Assembly: GCF_003201285.1 (NCBI RefSeq)
Contig: NZ_QICS01000001.1
Location: 830,678-894,677 of the forward strand
Direction: 5' to 3'
DNA length: 64,000 nucleotides
Origin: Lachnotalea glycerini
GTDB taxonomy: Bacteria > Bacillota > Clostridia > Lachnospirales > Lachnospiraceae
The position numbers were made by a program, and so were the translations under genes. This document shows positions 8,252-18,698 of this stretch, piece after piece. Positions within the stretch are counted from its first letter, which is position 1, and every line of letters starts with the position of its first letter. A model generated the notes under the pieces. It saw only the letters and a list, made by a program, of their open reading frames with translations, did no database searches and had not been told where the DNA came from.

Positions 8252-9334
8252 TTATTTATTCTCTGTCTCGAATTTTTTCATAAACTCAACAAGCTTTTGA
8301 ACACCCTCAGTTGGCATTGCATTATAAATGCTCGCTCTCATACCACCAACACTTCTATGGCCTTTTAAGTTCTCAAAGCCTGCTGCCTTTGCTTCTTTTA
8401 CAAATTTAGCATCCAATTCTTCGTTACCTGTTACAAATGGTACATTCATAAGGGAACGATCTCCTTTTACAACTGTTCCTTTAAACATATCACTCTGATC
8501 CAAATAATCATATAAAATAGCAGCTTTCTTTTCATTTACTTTTTTCATTTCTTCAAGTCCGCCCATTTTCTTAAGCCACTTGAAAACCTTACCACATATA
8601 TAAATGCCGTATGCTGGTGGTGTATTATATAAGGACTTGTTATCTGCATGAATCTTATATTTTAACATAGTCGGAGTTCCTGGCAATGTATCTTCTGTAA
8701 TTAAATCTTCTCTGATAATGACAATCACCATACCTGCCGGACCAATGTTCTTTTGTACTCCGCCATAGATGATACCATACTTGGTTACATCCACCGGTTC
8801 TGATAAGAAGCAAGAGGATACATCAGCTACTAAGGTTTTACCTTTTGTATTTGGTAATGTCTTATATTTAGTTCCATAAATTGTATTATTTTCACATATG
8901 TAAACATAATCTGCATCTTCGCTGATTGGCAAGTCTGAACAATCTGGTATGTAGGAAAATGTCTTATCCTCTGATGATGCTATTTTATTTGCTTTTCCAT
9001 AAATTTGTGCTTCTTGATATGCTTTCTTCGCCCATTGCCCTGTAACAATGTAATCACCAACCTTATTCTTCATTAGGTTCATTGGTATCATTGCAAACTG
9101 CTGTGATGCTCCGCCCTGCAAAAATAATACTTTATAATTATCTGGAATGTTCATTAAATCACGTAAATCTTTCTCCGCATCATTAATGATTTCTTCAAAA
9201 GCTTTCGATCGATGACTCATTTCCATTACCGACATTCCGGTACCCTTATAGTCTAACATCTCTGCTGCTGCTTCTTTTAATACTTCTTCAGGTAACACTG
9301 CTGGTCCTGCTGAAAAATTGTACACTCTACTCAC
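8252..9334 (-). CDS. serC: Phosphoserine aminotransferase
   Basis: PLP enzyme of 360 residues converting 3-phosphohydroxypyruvate and glutamate to phosphoserine. Family signatures are YNFSAGPAVLPEEVL at the N-terminus, FLQGGASQQFAMIP, and the PLP lysine region IYGGVQKNIGPAGM; the C-terminal GHRSVGGMRASIYNA is the usual ending. Length is standard. First gene of the serC-serA operon, with an AGGAGG site before the start and a promoter candidate at 9425-9454. A separate phosphoserine phosphatase is not in the window. Confidence 0.96.
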   Translation of the reverse strand: MSRVYNFSAGPAVLPEEVLKEAAAEMLDYKGTGMSVMEMSHRSKAFEEIINDAEKDLRDLMNIPDNYKVLFLQGGASQQFAMIPMNLMKNKVGDYIVTGQWAKKAYQEAQIYGKANKIASSEDKTFSYIPDCSDLPISEDADYVYICENNTIYGTKYKTLPNTKGKTLVADVSSCFLSEPVDVTKYGIIYGGVQKNIGPAGMVIVIIREDLITEDTLPGTPTMLKYKIHADNKSLYNTPPAYGIYICGKVFKWLKKMGGLEEMKKVNEKKAAILYDYLDQSDMFKGTVVKGDRSLMNVPFVTGNEELDAKFVKEAKAAGFENLKGHRSVGGMRASIYNAMPTEGVQKLVEFMKKFETENK

Positions 9335-9424
9335 TTTTGTTTCCTCCTAAATTTTATTTGCATATTTATACTAAGTTCTGACACGCCGCATACTTTGTAA
9401 AATACGAAAGCGATGCATACGCCA

Positions 9425-9454
9425 ATTATAACTTATGATACATAGCATTAACAA
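9425..9454 (-). promoter_or_regulatory. Candidate promoter of serC-serA
   Basis: On the minus strand TTGTTA (9449-9454), 18-base spacer, TATAAT (9425-9430). The -35 box overlaps the hairpin that follows ilvB, so the end of one operon abuts the start of the next. About 90 bases of leader precede serC. Confidence 0.4.
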
Positions 9455-9488
9455 ATCATCCCGTCAAAATCGGCGGGATGTCATTTGT
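9451..9488 (-). terminator. Hairpin after ilvB, probable terminator
   Basis: Arms ACAAATcATCCCG (9451-9463) and CGGGATgtcATTTGT (9474-9488) form a bulged stem about 67 bases after the ilvB stop. The T tract that follows is weak, so termination may be partial. Confidence 0.45.
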
Positions 9489-9555
9489 GCTATTCAATCA
9501 CTTTAATCATTTTACAACTTTGATATTTTTTAGTCAATAGCAAATGGCTAACCTC

Positions 9556-11235
9556 TTATTTATTTTTTAAATCTTCCTCTGTAAAAGCTTCTTCTATCGC
9601 ACCATTTGGTGCCACCATTGGCCATACCTTATCATCCAAATCAATCTGACAGTCAATTACAACCGGTCTGTTTAGTGTAATAGCTTTTTTCAGTGTAGGT
9701 GCAAATTCCTCTTTCGAAGTTACTCTCATCCCTACTGCTCCCATTGCTTCTGCTAATTTAACAAAATCAACTGCATCGTTTAACACAGTATAAGAATATC
9801 GTTTTCCATAGAACAATGTCTGCCATTGTCTAACCATTCCTAACACATGATTATTTACAACTACCTCTACGATAGGTATATTGTATCTTGCAGCTGTGGC
9901 AATTTCATTCATATTCATACGAAAACAACCATCGCCTGCAACGTTAATCACAGTTTTATCAGGACAGCCCATTTTTGCGCCTATACAAGCTCCAAGTCCA
10001 TAACCCATTGTTCCAAGTCCTCCAGAAGTTAGAAAAGTTCTGGGTTTTTTATACTTATAAAACTGAGCTGCCCACATTTGATGCTGGCCTACTTCCGTTG
10101 TTATAATTGCATCTCCATTCGTAACTTGATATATCTGTTCAATAATATATGGACCGGTAAGACCTGTATCGTTATATTTTAAAGGATGCTTTGCTTTTAG
10201 CTCTTTTATATGCATAAGCCATTCTTCATGTTTGTGTTCTTCTATTTTGCTGTTTAATCTGGATAGCACTTCTTTGATATCACCAATTACACTTGCATGC
10301 GTCATTACATTCTTATTAATCTCTGCCGGATCAACATCAATTTGAAGAATTTTCGCTTTTTTAGCAAACGTTTTTGTATTTCCTGTAACACGGTCACTAA
10401 ATCTTGCACCTATTGTAATTAGCAAATCACATTCTGTCACTCCTAAATTAGAAGCTTTTGTGCCATGCATTCCAAGCATTCCCGTATATAATTCATTTTC
10501 ACCGTCAAAAGCCCCCTTGCCCATCAAAGTATCTGCGACAGGAGCATGAACCTTATTTACAAATTCTTCCAATTCTTTTGATGCTTCTGATAATATAACA
10601 CCTCCGCCAACAAAGATGTACGGCCGCTTTGATTGACCAATTAACTCTATTGCTAAATCAAGATCCGTCTCTTGAATGGTTTTAGTAACTCTTTCTATAT
10701 GATTTGGAATAGCAGGTCTATATTCAGTGGTATTGGCCGTAACGTCTTTCGTGACATCAACAAGCACAGGCCCCGGTCTGCCGTTTTTTGCAATTTCAAA
10801 TGCCCGTCTTATTGTATCTGCCAGCTTATTAACATCTTTTACAATAAAGCTATACTTGGTAATTGGCATAACTACGCCGGCAATATCGATTTCTTGAAAG
10901 GAATCTTTTCCCAAAAGGGAAACACCAACATTTGCGGTAATTGCTACCATTGGAATGGAATCCATATAAGCGGTTGCAATACCTGTTACGAGATTAGTTG
11001 CCCCAGGTCCTGATGTGGCCAGACATACTCCTACCTTTCCGGTTGCTCTTGCATATCCGTCCGCTGCATGAGAAGCTCCCTGTTCATGTGACGTAAGAAT
11101 ATGTGTAATTTCATCCTTATGCTTATAAAGCTCATCATATACATTTAATATGGAACCTCCTGGATAACCAAAAACCGTATCCACACCTTGTTCCTTTAAA
11201 CATTCAACTATTATCTCTGCTCCTTTTAATTGCAT
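9556..11235 (-). CDS. ilvB: Acetolactate synthase, catalytic (large) subunit
   Basis: Thiamine-diphosphate enzyme joining two pyruvates (or pyruvate and 2-oxobutyrate) in branched-chain amino acid synthesis. 559 residues with three domains: N-terminal pyrimidine-binding domain (VFGYPGGSILNVYDEL, catalytic Glu in SHEQGASHAADGYAR), central domain, and the C-terminal pyrophosphate-binding motif GDGCFRMNMNEIATAAR...NN. The ILVBMRQ-type region VLGMVRQWQTLFYG fits an anabolic AHAS rather than a pyruvate oxidase. Last gene of leuB-ilvD-ilvB; no ilvN regulatory subunit or ilvC is adjacent. It starts 13 bases after ilvD. Confidence 0.95.
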   Translation of the reverse strand: MQLKGAEIIVECLKEQGVDTVFGYPGGSILNVYDELYKHKDEITHILTSHEQGASHAADGYARATGKVGVCLATSGPGATNLVTGIATAYMDSIPMVAITANVGVSLLGKDSFQEIDIAGVVMPITKYSFIVKDVNKLADTIRRAFEIAKNGRPGPVLVDVTKDVTANTTEYRPAIPNHIERVTKTIQETDLDLAIELIGQSKRPYIFVGGGVILSEASKELEEFVNKVHAPVADTLMGKGAFDGENELYTGMLGMHGTKASNLGVTECDLLITIGARFSDRVTGNTKTFAKKAKILQIDVDPAEINKNVMTHASVIGDIKEVLSRLNSKIEEHKHEEWLMHIKELKAKHPLKYNDTGLTGPYIIEQIYQVTNGDAIITTEVGQHQMWAAQFYKYKKPRTFLTSGGLGTMGYGLGACIGAKMGCPDKTVINVAGDGCFRMNMNEIATAARYNIPIVEVVVNNHVLGMVRQWQTLFYGKRYSYTVLNDAVDFVKLAEAMGAVGMRVTSKEEFAPTLKKAITLNRPVVIDCQIDLDDKVWPMVAPNGAIEEAFTEEDLKNK

Positions 11236-11248
11236 ATATGATACCTCT

Positions 11249-12919
11249 CTATTTCTGTGGAATTTCTAAAATTGCACCACGGTTTCCAGATGTAACCATT
11301 GCAGCATAGCGTGCAAGGTATCCCGAGGTAATCTTAGCTTCTCTTGGCTTCCAATTCTCTCTTCTTTTATTAAGCTCTTCCTCTGAAATCACAAAATTTA
11401 AAGAATTTTCAGGAATGTTGATTTTAATAATGTCACCGTCTTGTACAAGTGCAATGTTTCCTCCAACCGCAGCCTCCGGTGATACATGGCCGATAACAGC
11501 TCCTCTTGATGCACCGCTAAAGCGGCCATCCGTAATTAAGGCTACACTTGAACCTAAGCCCATGCCACAGATTGCCGAAGTAGGACTGAGCATTTCTCTC
11601 ATACCCGGTCCACCCTTTGGTCCTTCGTAACGGATAACAACGACATCTCCCGCAACTATTTTACCTTCTTGAATTGCTGTAATAGCATCCTCTTCACAGT
11701 CAAACACTTTGGCGGGTCCTTCGTGAACCATCATTTCAGGTGCTACCGCAGAACGTTTAACTACACCGGAATCCGGCGCAAGATTTCCTTTTAGTACTGC
11801 AATTCCACCGGTTTCGCTATAAGGGTTGTTAATTGGCCTTATTACTTCTTCATTTTTGTTGATGCAGCCCTTAATATTTTCTCCTACTGTCTTACCTGTA
11901 GCCGTTATCAACTCTGTATTCAACAGACCTTTTTGATTTAGTTCATTCATAACAGCATAAACTCCGCCAGCCTCATTTAAATCCTCCATATAGGTCGGAC
12001 CTGCTGGTGCAAGATGGCATAAATTAGGAGTCTTTGCACTTATTTCATTTGCAATGTCTACGTTTAACAAAATACCTGCTTCATGTGCAATAGCAGGCAG
12101 ATGAAGCATACTATTTGTACTACAGCCAAGTGCCATATCCACAGCTAAGGCATTCATAAAAGCTTCTTTGGTTAAAATATCTCTAGGTTTAATGTCCTTC
12201 TCAAACAATTCCATAACTTTCATACCTGCATGCTTTGCAAGCTTTATTCTCTCAGAATATACTGCCGGAATTGTTCCGTTTCCTTTCAATCCCATTCCAA
12301 GTGCTTCTGTTAAACAATTCATACTATTTGCAGTATACATTCCTGAACAGGAACCACAAGTTGGACAAACCTTATTTTCAAATTCTTCTACATCTTCTAA
12401 TGTCATATTTCCTGCCGTATAAGCCCCCACTGCCTCAAACATACTGGAAAGACTTCTCTTCTCTCCTTTTACACGACCTGCAAGCATTGGTCCGCCGCTT
12501 ACAAATACGGTTGGGATATTCACTCTGGCTGCTGCCATTAAAAGTCCCGGTACATTCTTATCACAGTTTGGAACCATGACTAACGCATCAAATGCATGTG
12601 CCATTGCCATACTCTCTGTTGAATCTGCAATTAAATCTCTTGTAACAAGAGAATATTTCATTCCTACATGTCCCATGGCAATACCATCACAAACAGCTAT
12701 TGCCGGAAATACAATAGGCGTTCCTCCAGCCATCGCTACCCCTAGTTTTACAGCCTCTACTATTTTATCCAGGTTCATATGTCCTGGTACAATCTCATTA
12801 TAAGAACTTACAATACCAACTAATGGTCTTTCCATCTCTTCTTTCGTAAGTCCTAAAGCATTAAACAATGATCTATGTGGAGCATGTGCAACTCCCTTTG
12901 TAACTGAATCACTTCTCAT
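11249..12919 (-). CDS. ilvD: Dihydroxy-acid dehydratase
   Basis: Iron-sulfur enzyme that dehydrates 2,3-dihydroxy-isovalerate and -methylvalerate to the 2-oxo acids of valine and isoleucine synthesis. About 556 residues. Cluster-binding cysteines are visible in [10 protein letters not shown] and in [18 protein letters not shown]; the C-terminal region [20 protein letters not shown] is characteristic. The start at 12919 (MRSDSVTKG) is preferred because GGAGG lies five bases upstream; the in-frame ATG four codons earlier contains that site and has no RBS of its own. Middle gene of leuB-ilvD-ilvB. Confidence 0.95.
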   Translation of the reverse strand: MRSDSVTKGVAHAPHRSLFNALGLTKEEMERPLVGIVSSYNEIVPGHMNLDKIVEAVKLGVAMAGGTPIVFPAIAVCDGIAMGHVGMKYSLVTRDLIADSTESMAMAHAFDALVMVPNCDKNVPGLLMAAARVNIPTVFVSGGPMLAGRVKGEKRSLSSMFEAVGAYTAGNMTLEDVEEFENKVCPTCGSCSGMYTANSMNCLTEALGMGLKGNGTIPAVYSERIKLAKHAGMKVMELFEKDIKPRDILTKEAFMNALAVDMALGCSTNSMLHLPAIAHEAGILLNVDIANEISAKTPNLCHLAPAGPTYMEDLNEAGGVYAVMNELNQKGLLNTELITATGKTVGENIKGCINKNEEVIRPINNPYSETGGIAVLKGNLAPDSGVVKRSAVAPEMMVHEGPAKVFDCEEDAITAIQEGKIVAGDVVVIRYEGPKGGPGMREMLSPTSAICGMGLGSSVALITDGRFSGASRGAVIGHVSPEAAVGGNIALVQDGDIIKINIPENSLNFVISEEELNKRRENWKPREAKITSGYLARYAAMVTSGNRGAILEIPQK

Positions 12920-12995
12920 ATTTGCCTCCATCTGCGTATAAGCACTATGCCTCTTATTTGTTGTAAGAATCGCTTTTTATCTCTACTTTTGTAAC

Positions 12996-14078
12996 TTAAA
13001 TTCTATCGGCTATTAAATCTCCCATTTCACAAGTACCTACTTTAGAAAAACCATCTGACATAATATCAACGGTTCGATAACCATCCTTTAGTACCTGAAT
13101 GACTGCTGACTCTATTGCACCGGCCTCTTCGTCTAAATCAAAAGAATATCGGAGCATCATAGCTGCTGAAAGAATTGTAGCAATCGGGTTAGCCAGATTC
13201 TTCCCTGCGATATCCGGTGCCGAACCATGACTTGGCTCATACATACCCTGCTTTGTTTTTCCCAGACTTGCAGAGGAAAGCATTCCAATAGAGCCTGTAA
13301 TCATGCTCGCTTCATCAGATAAAATATCTCCAAACATATTCTCTGTTAAGATAACATCAAATTGTCTTGGATTTTTCACCAGCTGCATTGCACAATTATC
13401 CACCAGCATATGCTCAAGCTCGACTTCCTTATAGTCTCGTGCTACCTCTGTTACGACCTTTCTCCAAAGTCTGGAAGAATCCAAAACATTTGCCTTATCG
13501 ACACTTGTCACTTTCTTTCTTCTTTTCATTGCTATATCAAATCCTCGTATTGCAATGCGTCGAATCTCCTCTTCATCATAAGTTAAAATATCCGTTGCCT
13601 TTATAATACCATTTACTTCTTCAGTTTTTCTCTCTCCAAAGTAAATACCGCCGGTAAGCTCTCGCATAATAACCATATCAAATCCATCGCCTATCACCTC
13701 ATCCTTTAATGGACATGCTGATTTTAATTCCTGATATAAATAAGCAGGACGAATGTTTGCAAATAGGCTAAGTCCTTTTCTTAATGCTAAAAGTCCGGCT
13801 TCAGGACGAAGGTTAGGTGCTACACCATACCACTTAGAATTACCTACGTCACCACCCACTGCACCTAGTAATACAGAATCACTTTCTTTTGCAGTACTTA
13901 AAGCTTCCTCTGTCAAAGGAACACCGTGAACATCAATTGATATTCCTCCCATGAGGACTTCTGTATAGTTAAACTTATGTCCATACTTTACTTCAATTTT
14001 TCCTAACACCTTTTTAGCTTCTGCTACTATCTCAGGTCCTATTCCATCACCAGAAATCACTGCTATATTGTAGTTCAT
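12996..14078 (-). CDS. leuB: 3-isopropylmalate dehydrogenase
   Basis: NAD-dependent oxidative decarboxylation of 3-isopropylmalate in leucine synthesis. 360 residues, the normal length. Recognised by [20 protein letters not shown] at the start, the substrate-specific arginine region, GGIYFGERK, the Asp-rich metal site [19 protein letters not shown] and [14 protein letters not shown]. First gene of the leuB-ilvD-ilvB operon. leuA, leuC and leuD are not here. I looked for a T-box or leader peptide in the 270 bases upstream and found none convincing; TATAAT-like boxes occur at about 14146-14151 and 14180. Confidence 0.95.
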   Translation of the reverse strand: MNYNIAVISGDGIGPEIVAEAKKVLGKIEVKYGHKFNYTEVLMGGISIDVHGVPLTEEALSTAKESDSVLLGAVGGDVGNSKWYGVAPNLRPEAGLLALRKGLSLFANIRPAYLYQELKSACPLKDEVIGDGFDMVIMRELTGGIYFGERKTEEVNGIIKATDILTYDEEEIRRIAIRGFDIAMKRRKKVTSVDKANVLDSSRLWRKVVTEVARDYKEVELEHMLVDNCAMQLVKNPRQFDVILTENMFGDILSDEASMITGSIGMLSSASLGKTKQGMYEPSHGSAPDIAGKNLANPIATILSAAMMLRYSFDLDEEAGAIESAVIQVLKDGYRTVDIMSDGFSKVGTCEMGDLIADRI

Positions 14079-14276
14079 GGTTATCTATCCTTTCTCGCTT
14101 TCATTTTCTATTGTTGTAATCATAGCTTATTTTTTTGCATTTTTCAACTATTATAACAAATTTTTAATTATTTTTTGAATATTATAACTACCAGGAATAG
14201 TAAGCATAACCTCTAATAATGCTATATGTAATAATAAGCAAATCATTTAATGTAAAAATATGATTTCAATAAAACA

Positions 14277-14327
14277 AAAACACCTCTACATATAAAATAC
14301 AAATTGATTTCTATGCAGGGATGTTTT
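14277..14327 (-). terminator. Terminator after yajC
   Basis: Arms at 14277-14291 and 14313-14327 form a 15-bp stem with one mismatch and two G-U pairs, followed on the minus strand by TTTTTGTTTT. It starts 24 bases after the yajC stop and would end the DUF512-to-yajC transcription unit. Confidence 0.65.
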
Positions 14328-14350
14328 ATTTTTTAAGTGAATCACAATTA

Positions 14351-14662
14351 CTATTGAACCTCTGGTTTTTCAACCTGAGTGATTGCAGATTTTTGCATTG
14401 GAATTCTACAATTTTTATTGTTTCCAAATTCTACAATTACAGTATCATCTGTAATGTCAATTACGACACCATAGAATCCGCTTGTAGTTAAAACGCTGTC
14501 ACCTGTTTCTAGATTACTAATCATGGTCGCTAATCTTTTCTGTTCCTTTTTCTGTGGTCTGAATACAATGAACCATAATCCAAAAAATAAGGCAGCATAT
14601 AATAATATCATGATACCTCCTGATGCTGCTGAAGATGTAGTCGCTACGAATGAATTCATCAT
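14351..14662 (-). CDS. yajC: Preprotein translocase auxiliary subunit YajC
   Basis: Small single-span membrane protein that associates with SecDF and the Sec translocon. 103 residues: one hydrophobic segment near residues 17-35 (GGIMILLYAALFFGLWFIVF) followed by the signature RPQKKEQKRLATMISNLETG and a beta-rich cytoplasmic domain. The tgt-yajC order seen here is common across bacteria. Two consecutive ATG codons follow TAGGAGG; the second may be used equally well. Confidence 0.93.
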   Translation of the reverse strand: MMNSFVATTSSAASGGIMILLYAALFFGLWFIVFRPQKKEQKRLATMISNLETGDSVLTTSGFYGVVIDITDDTVIVEFGNNKNCRIPMQKSAITQVEKPEVQ

Positions 14663-14756
14663 TTATTCCTCCTAATATTTCCTAATATACATATATTTTA
14701 ACAATGATACTATTTTACACAAATATTACACTTTCATCAAGTATTTTATCATATTT

Positions 14757-15908
14757 TTAAAAACTAGTTATATTTGGCTTATCATTTTCCAAAAAACCTT
14801 CCAGCTTTGCCTTTTTATATTCTATAAATCTTCCTTCATCTAAAGCTTGTCTTATTTCTTCCATCATCGTGTTATAGAAATATAAATTGTGGAGCACGCA
14901 CAATCTCATACCAAGCATTTCTTTTGCCTTTAATAAATGTCTGATATATGCTCTACTATAGGTACGACAGGCAGGGCACTGACACCCTTCTTCTATTGGT
15001 TTTTCATCAAGCTCATATTTTACATTAAATAGATTTATTTTTCCCTTTCTCGTATATAGATGTCCATGTCTTCCATTACGGGATGGATAAACGCAGTCGA
15101 AGAAATCAACGCCTCGTTCCACTGCCTCTAATATATTAGCAGGTGTTCCGACTCCCATCAGATAGGTTGGTTTGTCAACCGGAAGATATGGAACTGTTTC
15201 TTCTATAATACGATACATTTCACTATGAGACTCTCCTACTGCAAGACCTCCGATCGCATATCCATCCATATCCAGTTCTGATATTATTTTTGCATGTTCG
15301 ATTCTGATATCCTCAAAAGTTCCTCCTTGATTAATCCCAAATAGCATTTGCTTCTTGTTTATGGTATCTTCTAAAGCATTCAAACGAGACATCTCTTTTT
15401 TACATCTGTGAAGCCATCTGGTGGTTCGTTCAACGGAAGCCTGAATGTATTTTCTTTCTGCAACGCTAGAGGGACACTCATCAAAGGCCATTGCAATTGT
15501 GGATGCTAGATTGGATTGAATTTGCATACTTTCCTCCGGACCCATGAATATCTTATGTCCATCAATATGAGAGTTAAAGTAAACTCCTTCCTCTTTGATT
15601 TTACGAAGTCCTGCAAGTGAAAATACCTGAAAGCCACCTGAATCCGTTAAGATTGGTTTATTCCATACCATGAACTTATGCAGTCCACCAAATTGCTTAA
15701 TTAACTTATCACCAGTTCTTACATGCAAATGATACGTGTTGGAAAGTTCAACCTGCGTTTTGATTTCATACAAATCTTGTGTAGATACAGCACCTTTAAT
15801 CGCTGCTACCGTACCGACATTCATAAAAACAGGTGTTTGAATCACCCCATGTACGGTATGAAACTCACCTCTTTTGGCTCTTCCTTCTTGTTTTATTAAT
15901 TTATACAT
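14757..15908 (-). CDS. tgt: Queuine/preQ1 tRNA-ribosyltransferase
   Basis: Exchanges guanine 34 for the queuosine precursor preQ1 in GUN-anticodon tRNAs. 383 residues with a TIM barrel: LTDSGGFQVFSL carries the catalytic Asp, FDCVYPSRNGRHG the second catalytic Asp region, and the zinc site is CQCPACRTYSRAYIRHL plus a downstream His (LHNLYFY). GGLAVGE contacts the base. Length is normal. It lies between the hybrid kinase gene (15 bases upstream) and yajC. No queuosine synthesis genes are nearby, so preQ1 is made from elsewhere or salvaged. Confidence 0.95.
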   Translation of the reverse strand: MYKLIKQEGRAKRGEFHTVHGVIQTPVFMNVGTVAAIKGAVSTQDLYEIKTQVELSNTYHLHVRTGDKLIKQFGGLHKFMVWNKPILTDSGGFQVFSLAGLRKIKEEGVYFNSHIDGHKIFMGPEESMQIQSNLASTIAMAFDECPSSVAERKYIQASVERTTRWLHRCKKEMSRLNALEDTINKKQMLFGINQGGTFEDIRIEHAKIISELDMDGYAIGGLAVGESHSEMYRIIEETVPYLPVDKPTYLMGVGTPANILEAVERGVDFFDCVYPSRNGRHGHLYTRKGKINLFNVKYELDEKPIEEGCQCPACRTYSRAYIRHLLKAKEMLGMRLCVLHNLYFYNTMMEEIRQALDEGRFIEYKKAKLEGFLENDKPNITSF

Positions 15909-15923
15909 ACCTGCCTGCCATTT

Positions 15924-18647
15924 CTACTCTTTTTGCAAATAGTGTAAAATCAGTTCGAGTGCCGCCTCATATTCTAATTGTTCTATCTGCAATCTCAGTG
16001 TTTTGATATATTCTCTTTGCTCTTCATCTAAAGCATATGATAATAATTCACTCGCTTTTTCATATGCTGCTGAAGAATCATATGCCTCCAGCAATTCCTT
16101 GATTTTTTTCAACTTCTTTTGAAAGCCGATTGCATCTAATACAATACTTGTTGTGTCTTCTGTCTTATTCTTGGTTTGCTTAATGAAACTCTCTATATTT
16201 TGTATTAGATTTTTAAATTGCTGAAGAAAATTTTCAATATTATCATTGATAAATTCATAATTTTCTTCTTTTCCTGCATATTCATGTCTTCTCGCTATTT
16301 CGCCTAGCTCTAACGCTCCAATTGAATTCATTGCCCCCTTAATTCCGTGAGCCTCTATTGTATATCCATAGTAATTTTGTTCTTCATAATAGTTGCTTAG
16401 TAGCTTGCATTTTTCTTTTCCTTCTTTCACAAGGATGTCTAATACATTCATATAACTCTCTATATTATTATTGCAGTTTTGCATGCCAATCTTTGTATCA
16501 ATACCTTGAATAGACAAAGGCTTAAATTTTTCTTTGTTATCAGAAGAATTTATATGGTCTATATTTTGAATATATTTTGACAAATAACGAATTAAGATTG
16601 TTTCAAGCTTAGTTACATCAATTGGCTTTGCAATATAATCCTGAAAGCCTTCATTGATAAACATCTCTCTTGCACCACTAACCGCATTGGCTGTCAGTGC
16701 AACGATAGGAACATTTTTATAATAATTCTCATTTTTATTTCTTATTAGCTTTTGTGTTTCTATTCCATCTAATTCAGGCATCATATAATCAAGAAATATT
16801 AAATCATACTTAGGACTTTCTAATAATTGAAGTCCTTCCTTACCGCTCTTTGCTACCGTCACATTTATCATATAATAATTTAGCAGACCTCTGATCACTT
16901 CCAAATTAATCAGGTTATCATCAATCACAATTACTTGCGCACCCGCTGCTGAAAATTTTTTATACTTTGTAATACTATTATAATTTAACTTACTGTTATC
17001 TCCATTAAGAACAGCAGCTATTGTCATACAAGTTACCGGTCTTCTCAAAACAACCACATTTTCATAGCGTAGAATCGGTGCAATATAATCTACTAAAACG
17101 CATAATTTAGCATTTCTACAATTTTTTCTAATAAAGCTCTCTTCCTTTTCAAACATTCCTTTTGATATAAATAAATTTGTATACTCAATGTTTACTAAGT
17201 AAGTCTTAAGTTGGTCTAAACTGTGCACAAGGTTAACATCAATACCAAATTGCATACAAGCATTTTTTATCAGCTCTGCATGCTTTCTTGTTTTTTCAAA
17301 CACTAATATTTTTCGTTGTATGTTATTATCTATAACAACCATAGGCTCTCTGTTCATTATCTTTTGTGGCAATAATACAGAAAAGATACTGCCTTTTCCA
17401 AATTCACTTTGTACTGCAATACTTCCCCCCATTAAGTCCAATAGCTGTTTACATATTGAAAGCCCAAGACCCGTTCCCTCAATATTTCGATTCTCATATT
17501 CTCCTACTCTTACAAAGCTTCGAAAAATTTTATTAATATTTTCTTCCTTGATTCCAACTCCTGTATCTGCTACATTTATAAACAGTAAAATGGAATCCTG
17601 CCTAAACCTGCTGCCTATCGTAATCGTAATAGAACCCGTATGCGTAAATTTTACTGCATTATTTAAAAGATTAATCAATATTTGCCTAATTCTGACCTGA
17701 TCTCCCAAAAGCTCACTTGGAATTTTAGGATCAACATTTACAAACAATTCCACATCTTTTCCAATTAATCGGATAGAAATCATATTGATTACATCATTGA
17801 TAACAGAGGAAAACTCATATTTTTCAAGTGTTACAATCATCTTGCCTGATTCTATTTTAGAAAAATCTAAAATATCATTAATAATAGCTAATAGGGAGGC
17901 ACTTGCATTTTGAATATTATGAGCTTTTTCTCTTACCTCTTCACTAATATCTGTTCTTAATATTAACTCAATCATCCCTAAGATTGCGTTCATAGGAGTC
18001 CGAATCTCATGAGACATATTTGCCAGAAAAAGACTTTTTGCCTTATTGGCTTCCTTAGCAAGAAGCACAGCTTCCTCTGCTTTTTTACTCTCTCTTAAAT
18101 AAATTGCTCCTTGAAATTCAATTACGCTTCCAATTACAATCGCAGCCACAATAACAGCTATTATTATATTTGTAAATATTTCCTTTTGGTTTGATAATTT
18201 TATAATCATTTCTGGATAGTGAAATTCCAATGTAACCATGCAAATAAATAATAGAATCTGTAAAAGAACGGTAGCAACCAATACCTTTTTACTATTACTT
18301 ACAAAAAAAGTCATAACAATAAGCAATACCCAATATGCAGGTATTCCGCTGTATATTCCTCCATCGTAAATATATAAAACCGGATAAACAACAAGTGTAA
18401 CAGAACAAATTACTGCATAACATCCAAATCTGTAATTTCCAACTGCTTGTACTATTGTTCCAATAATCATAAGAAATAACATTGCTACCCCAATAAGAAT
18501 AGATGCTATTGTTGGTACCTTTTTTAGATATAAGCTGATTGTGCTCAATAGGCAGGTAATCATTGCTGTTGCAAATGTTACCCTAAATAGTCTTAAGTCA
18601 AAAGGTGATTTTTCATTAAGAAATTTATCTTTAAACTTCTTTAGCAT
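15924..18647 (-). CDS. Hybrid sensor histidine kinase (6 TM, HisKA, HATPase, pseudo-receiver, receiver, HPt)
   Basis: A 907-residue membrane kinase. Six hydrophobic segments fill roughly residues 18-190 with no large extracytoplasmic loop, suggesting sensing within the membrane. The HisKA dimerisation domain has phosphoacceptor His213 ([16 protein letters not shown]); the ATPase domain shows the N, G1 and G2 boxes ([28 protein letters not shown]). A degenerate receiver-like stretch (about 420-540) lacks the phospho-Asp pattern. A true receiver follows with Asp620 ([13 protein letters not shown]) and a C-terminal HPt domain with His767 ([12 protein letters not shown]). All modules of a phosphorelay are in one chain, with no separate response regulator adjacent. 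A 17-bp palindrome lies just upstream. Confidence 0.92.
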   Translation of the reverse strand: MLKKFKDKFLNEKSPFDLRLFRVTFATAMITCLLSTISLYLKKVPTIASILIGVAMLFLMIIGTIVQAVGNYRFGCYAVICSVTLVVYPVLYIYDGGIYSGIPAYWVLLIVMTFFVSNSKKVLVATVLLQILLFICMVTLEFHYPEMIIKLSNQKEIFTNIIIAVIVAAIVIGSVIEFQGAIYLRESKKAEEAVLLAKEANKAKSLFLANMSHEIRTPMNAILGMIELILRTDISEEVREKAHNIQNASASLLAIINDILDFSKIESGKMIVTLEKYEFSSVINDVINMISIRLIGKDVELFVNVDPKIPSELLGDQVRIRQILINLLNNAVKFTHTGSITITIGSRFRQDSILLFINVADTGVGIKEENINKIFRSFVRVGEYENRNIEGTGLGLSICKQLLDLMGGSIAVQSEFGKGSIFSVLLPQKIMNREPMVVIDNNIQRKILVFEKTRKHAELIKNACMQFGIDVNLVHSLDQLKTYLVNIEYTNLFISKGMFEKEESFIRKNCRNAKLCVLVDYIAPILRYENVVVLRRPVTCMTIAAVLNGDNSKLNYNSITKYKKFSAAGAQVIVIDDNLINLEVIRGLLNYYMINVTVAKSGKEGLQLLESPKYDLIFLDYMMPELDGIETQKLIRNKNENYYKNVPIVALTANAVSGAREMFINEGFQDYIAKPIDVTKLETILIRYLSKYIQNIDHINSSDNKEKFKPLSIQGIDTKIGMQNCNNNIESYMNVLDILVKEGKEKCKLLSNYYEEQNYYGYTIEAHGIKGAMNSIGALELGEIARRHEYAGKEENYEFINDNIENFLQQFKNLIQNIESFIKQTKNKTEDTTSIVLDAIGFQKKLKKIKELLEAYDSSAAYEKASELLSYALDEEQREYIKTLRLQIEQLEYEAALELILHYLQKE

Positions 18648-18661
18648 ATAATTTAAACCTC

Positions 18662-18678
18662 TGTCAAATGATTTGACA
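18662..18678. promoter_or_regulatory. Perfect 17-bp palindrome upstream of the hybrid kinase
   Basis: TGTCAAATGATTTGACA, an 8+1+8 perfect dyad, lies 15-31 bases before the kinase start codon and abuts its AGAGG ribosome binding site on the minus strand. It could be an operator or an RNA hairpin affecting translation. Confidence 0.45.
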
Positions 18679-18698
18679 TTTTAACTTATCTTTTGTTT

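Noticed and set aside
11415-12579. Several plus-strand frames of 70-114 codons opposite ilvD
   Set aside because: All are antisense shadows of a well-conserved enzyme, without RBS.
13990-14350. Search for a T-box or leader peptide attenuator before leuB
   Set aside because: No specifier-loop/T-box consensus and no run of Leu/Val/Ile codons was found; the only strong hairpin there is the yajC terminator.
17320-17700. 126-codon plus-strand frame opposite the hybrid kinase
   Set aside because: Antisense to the ATPase domain; no RBS; no recognisable domain.
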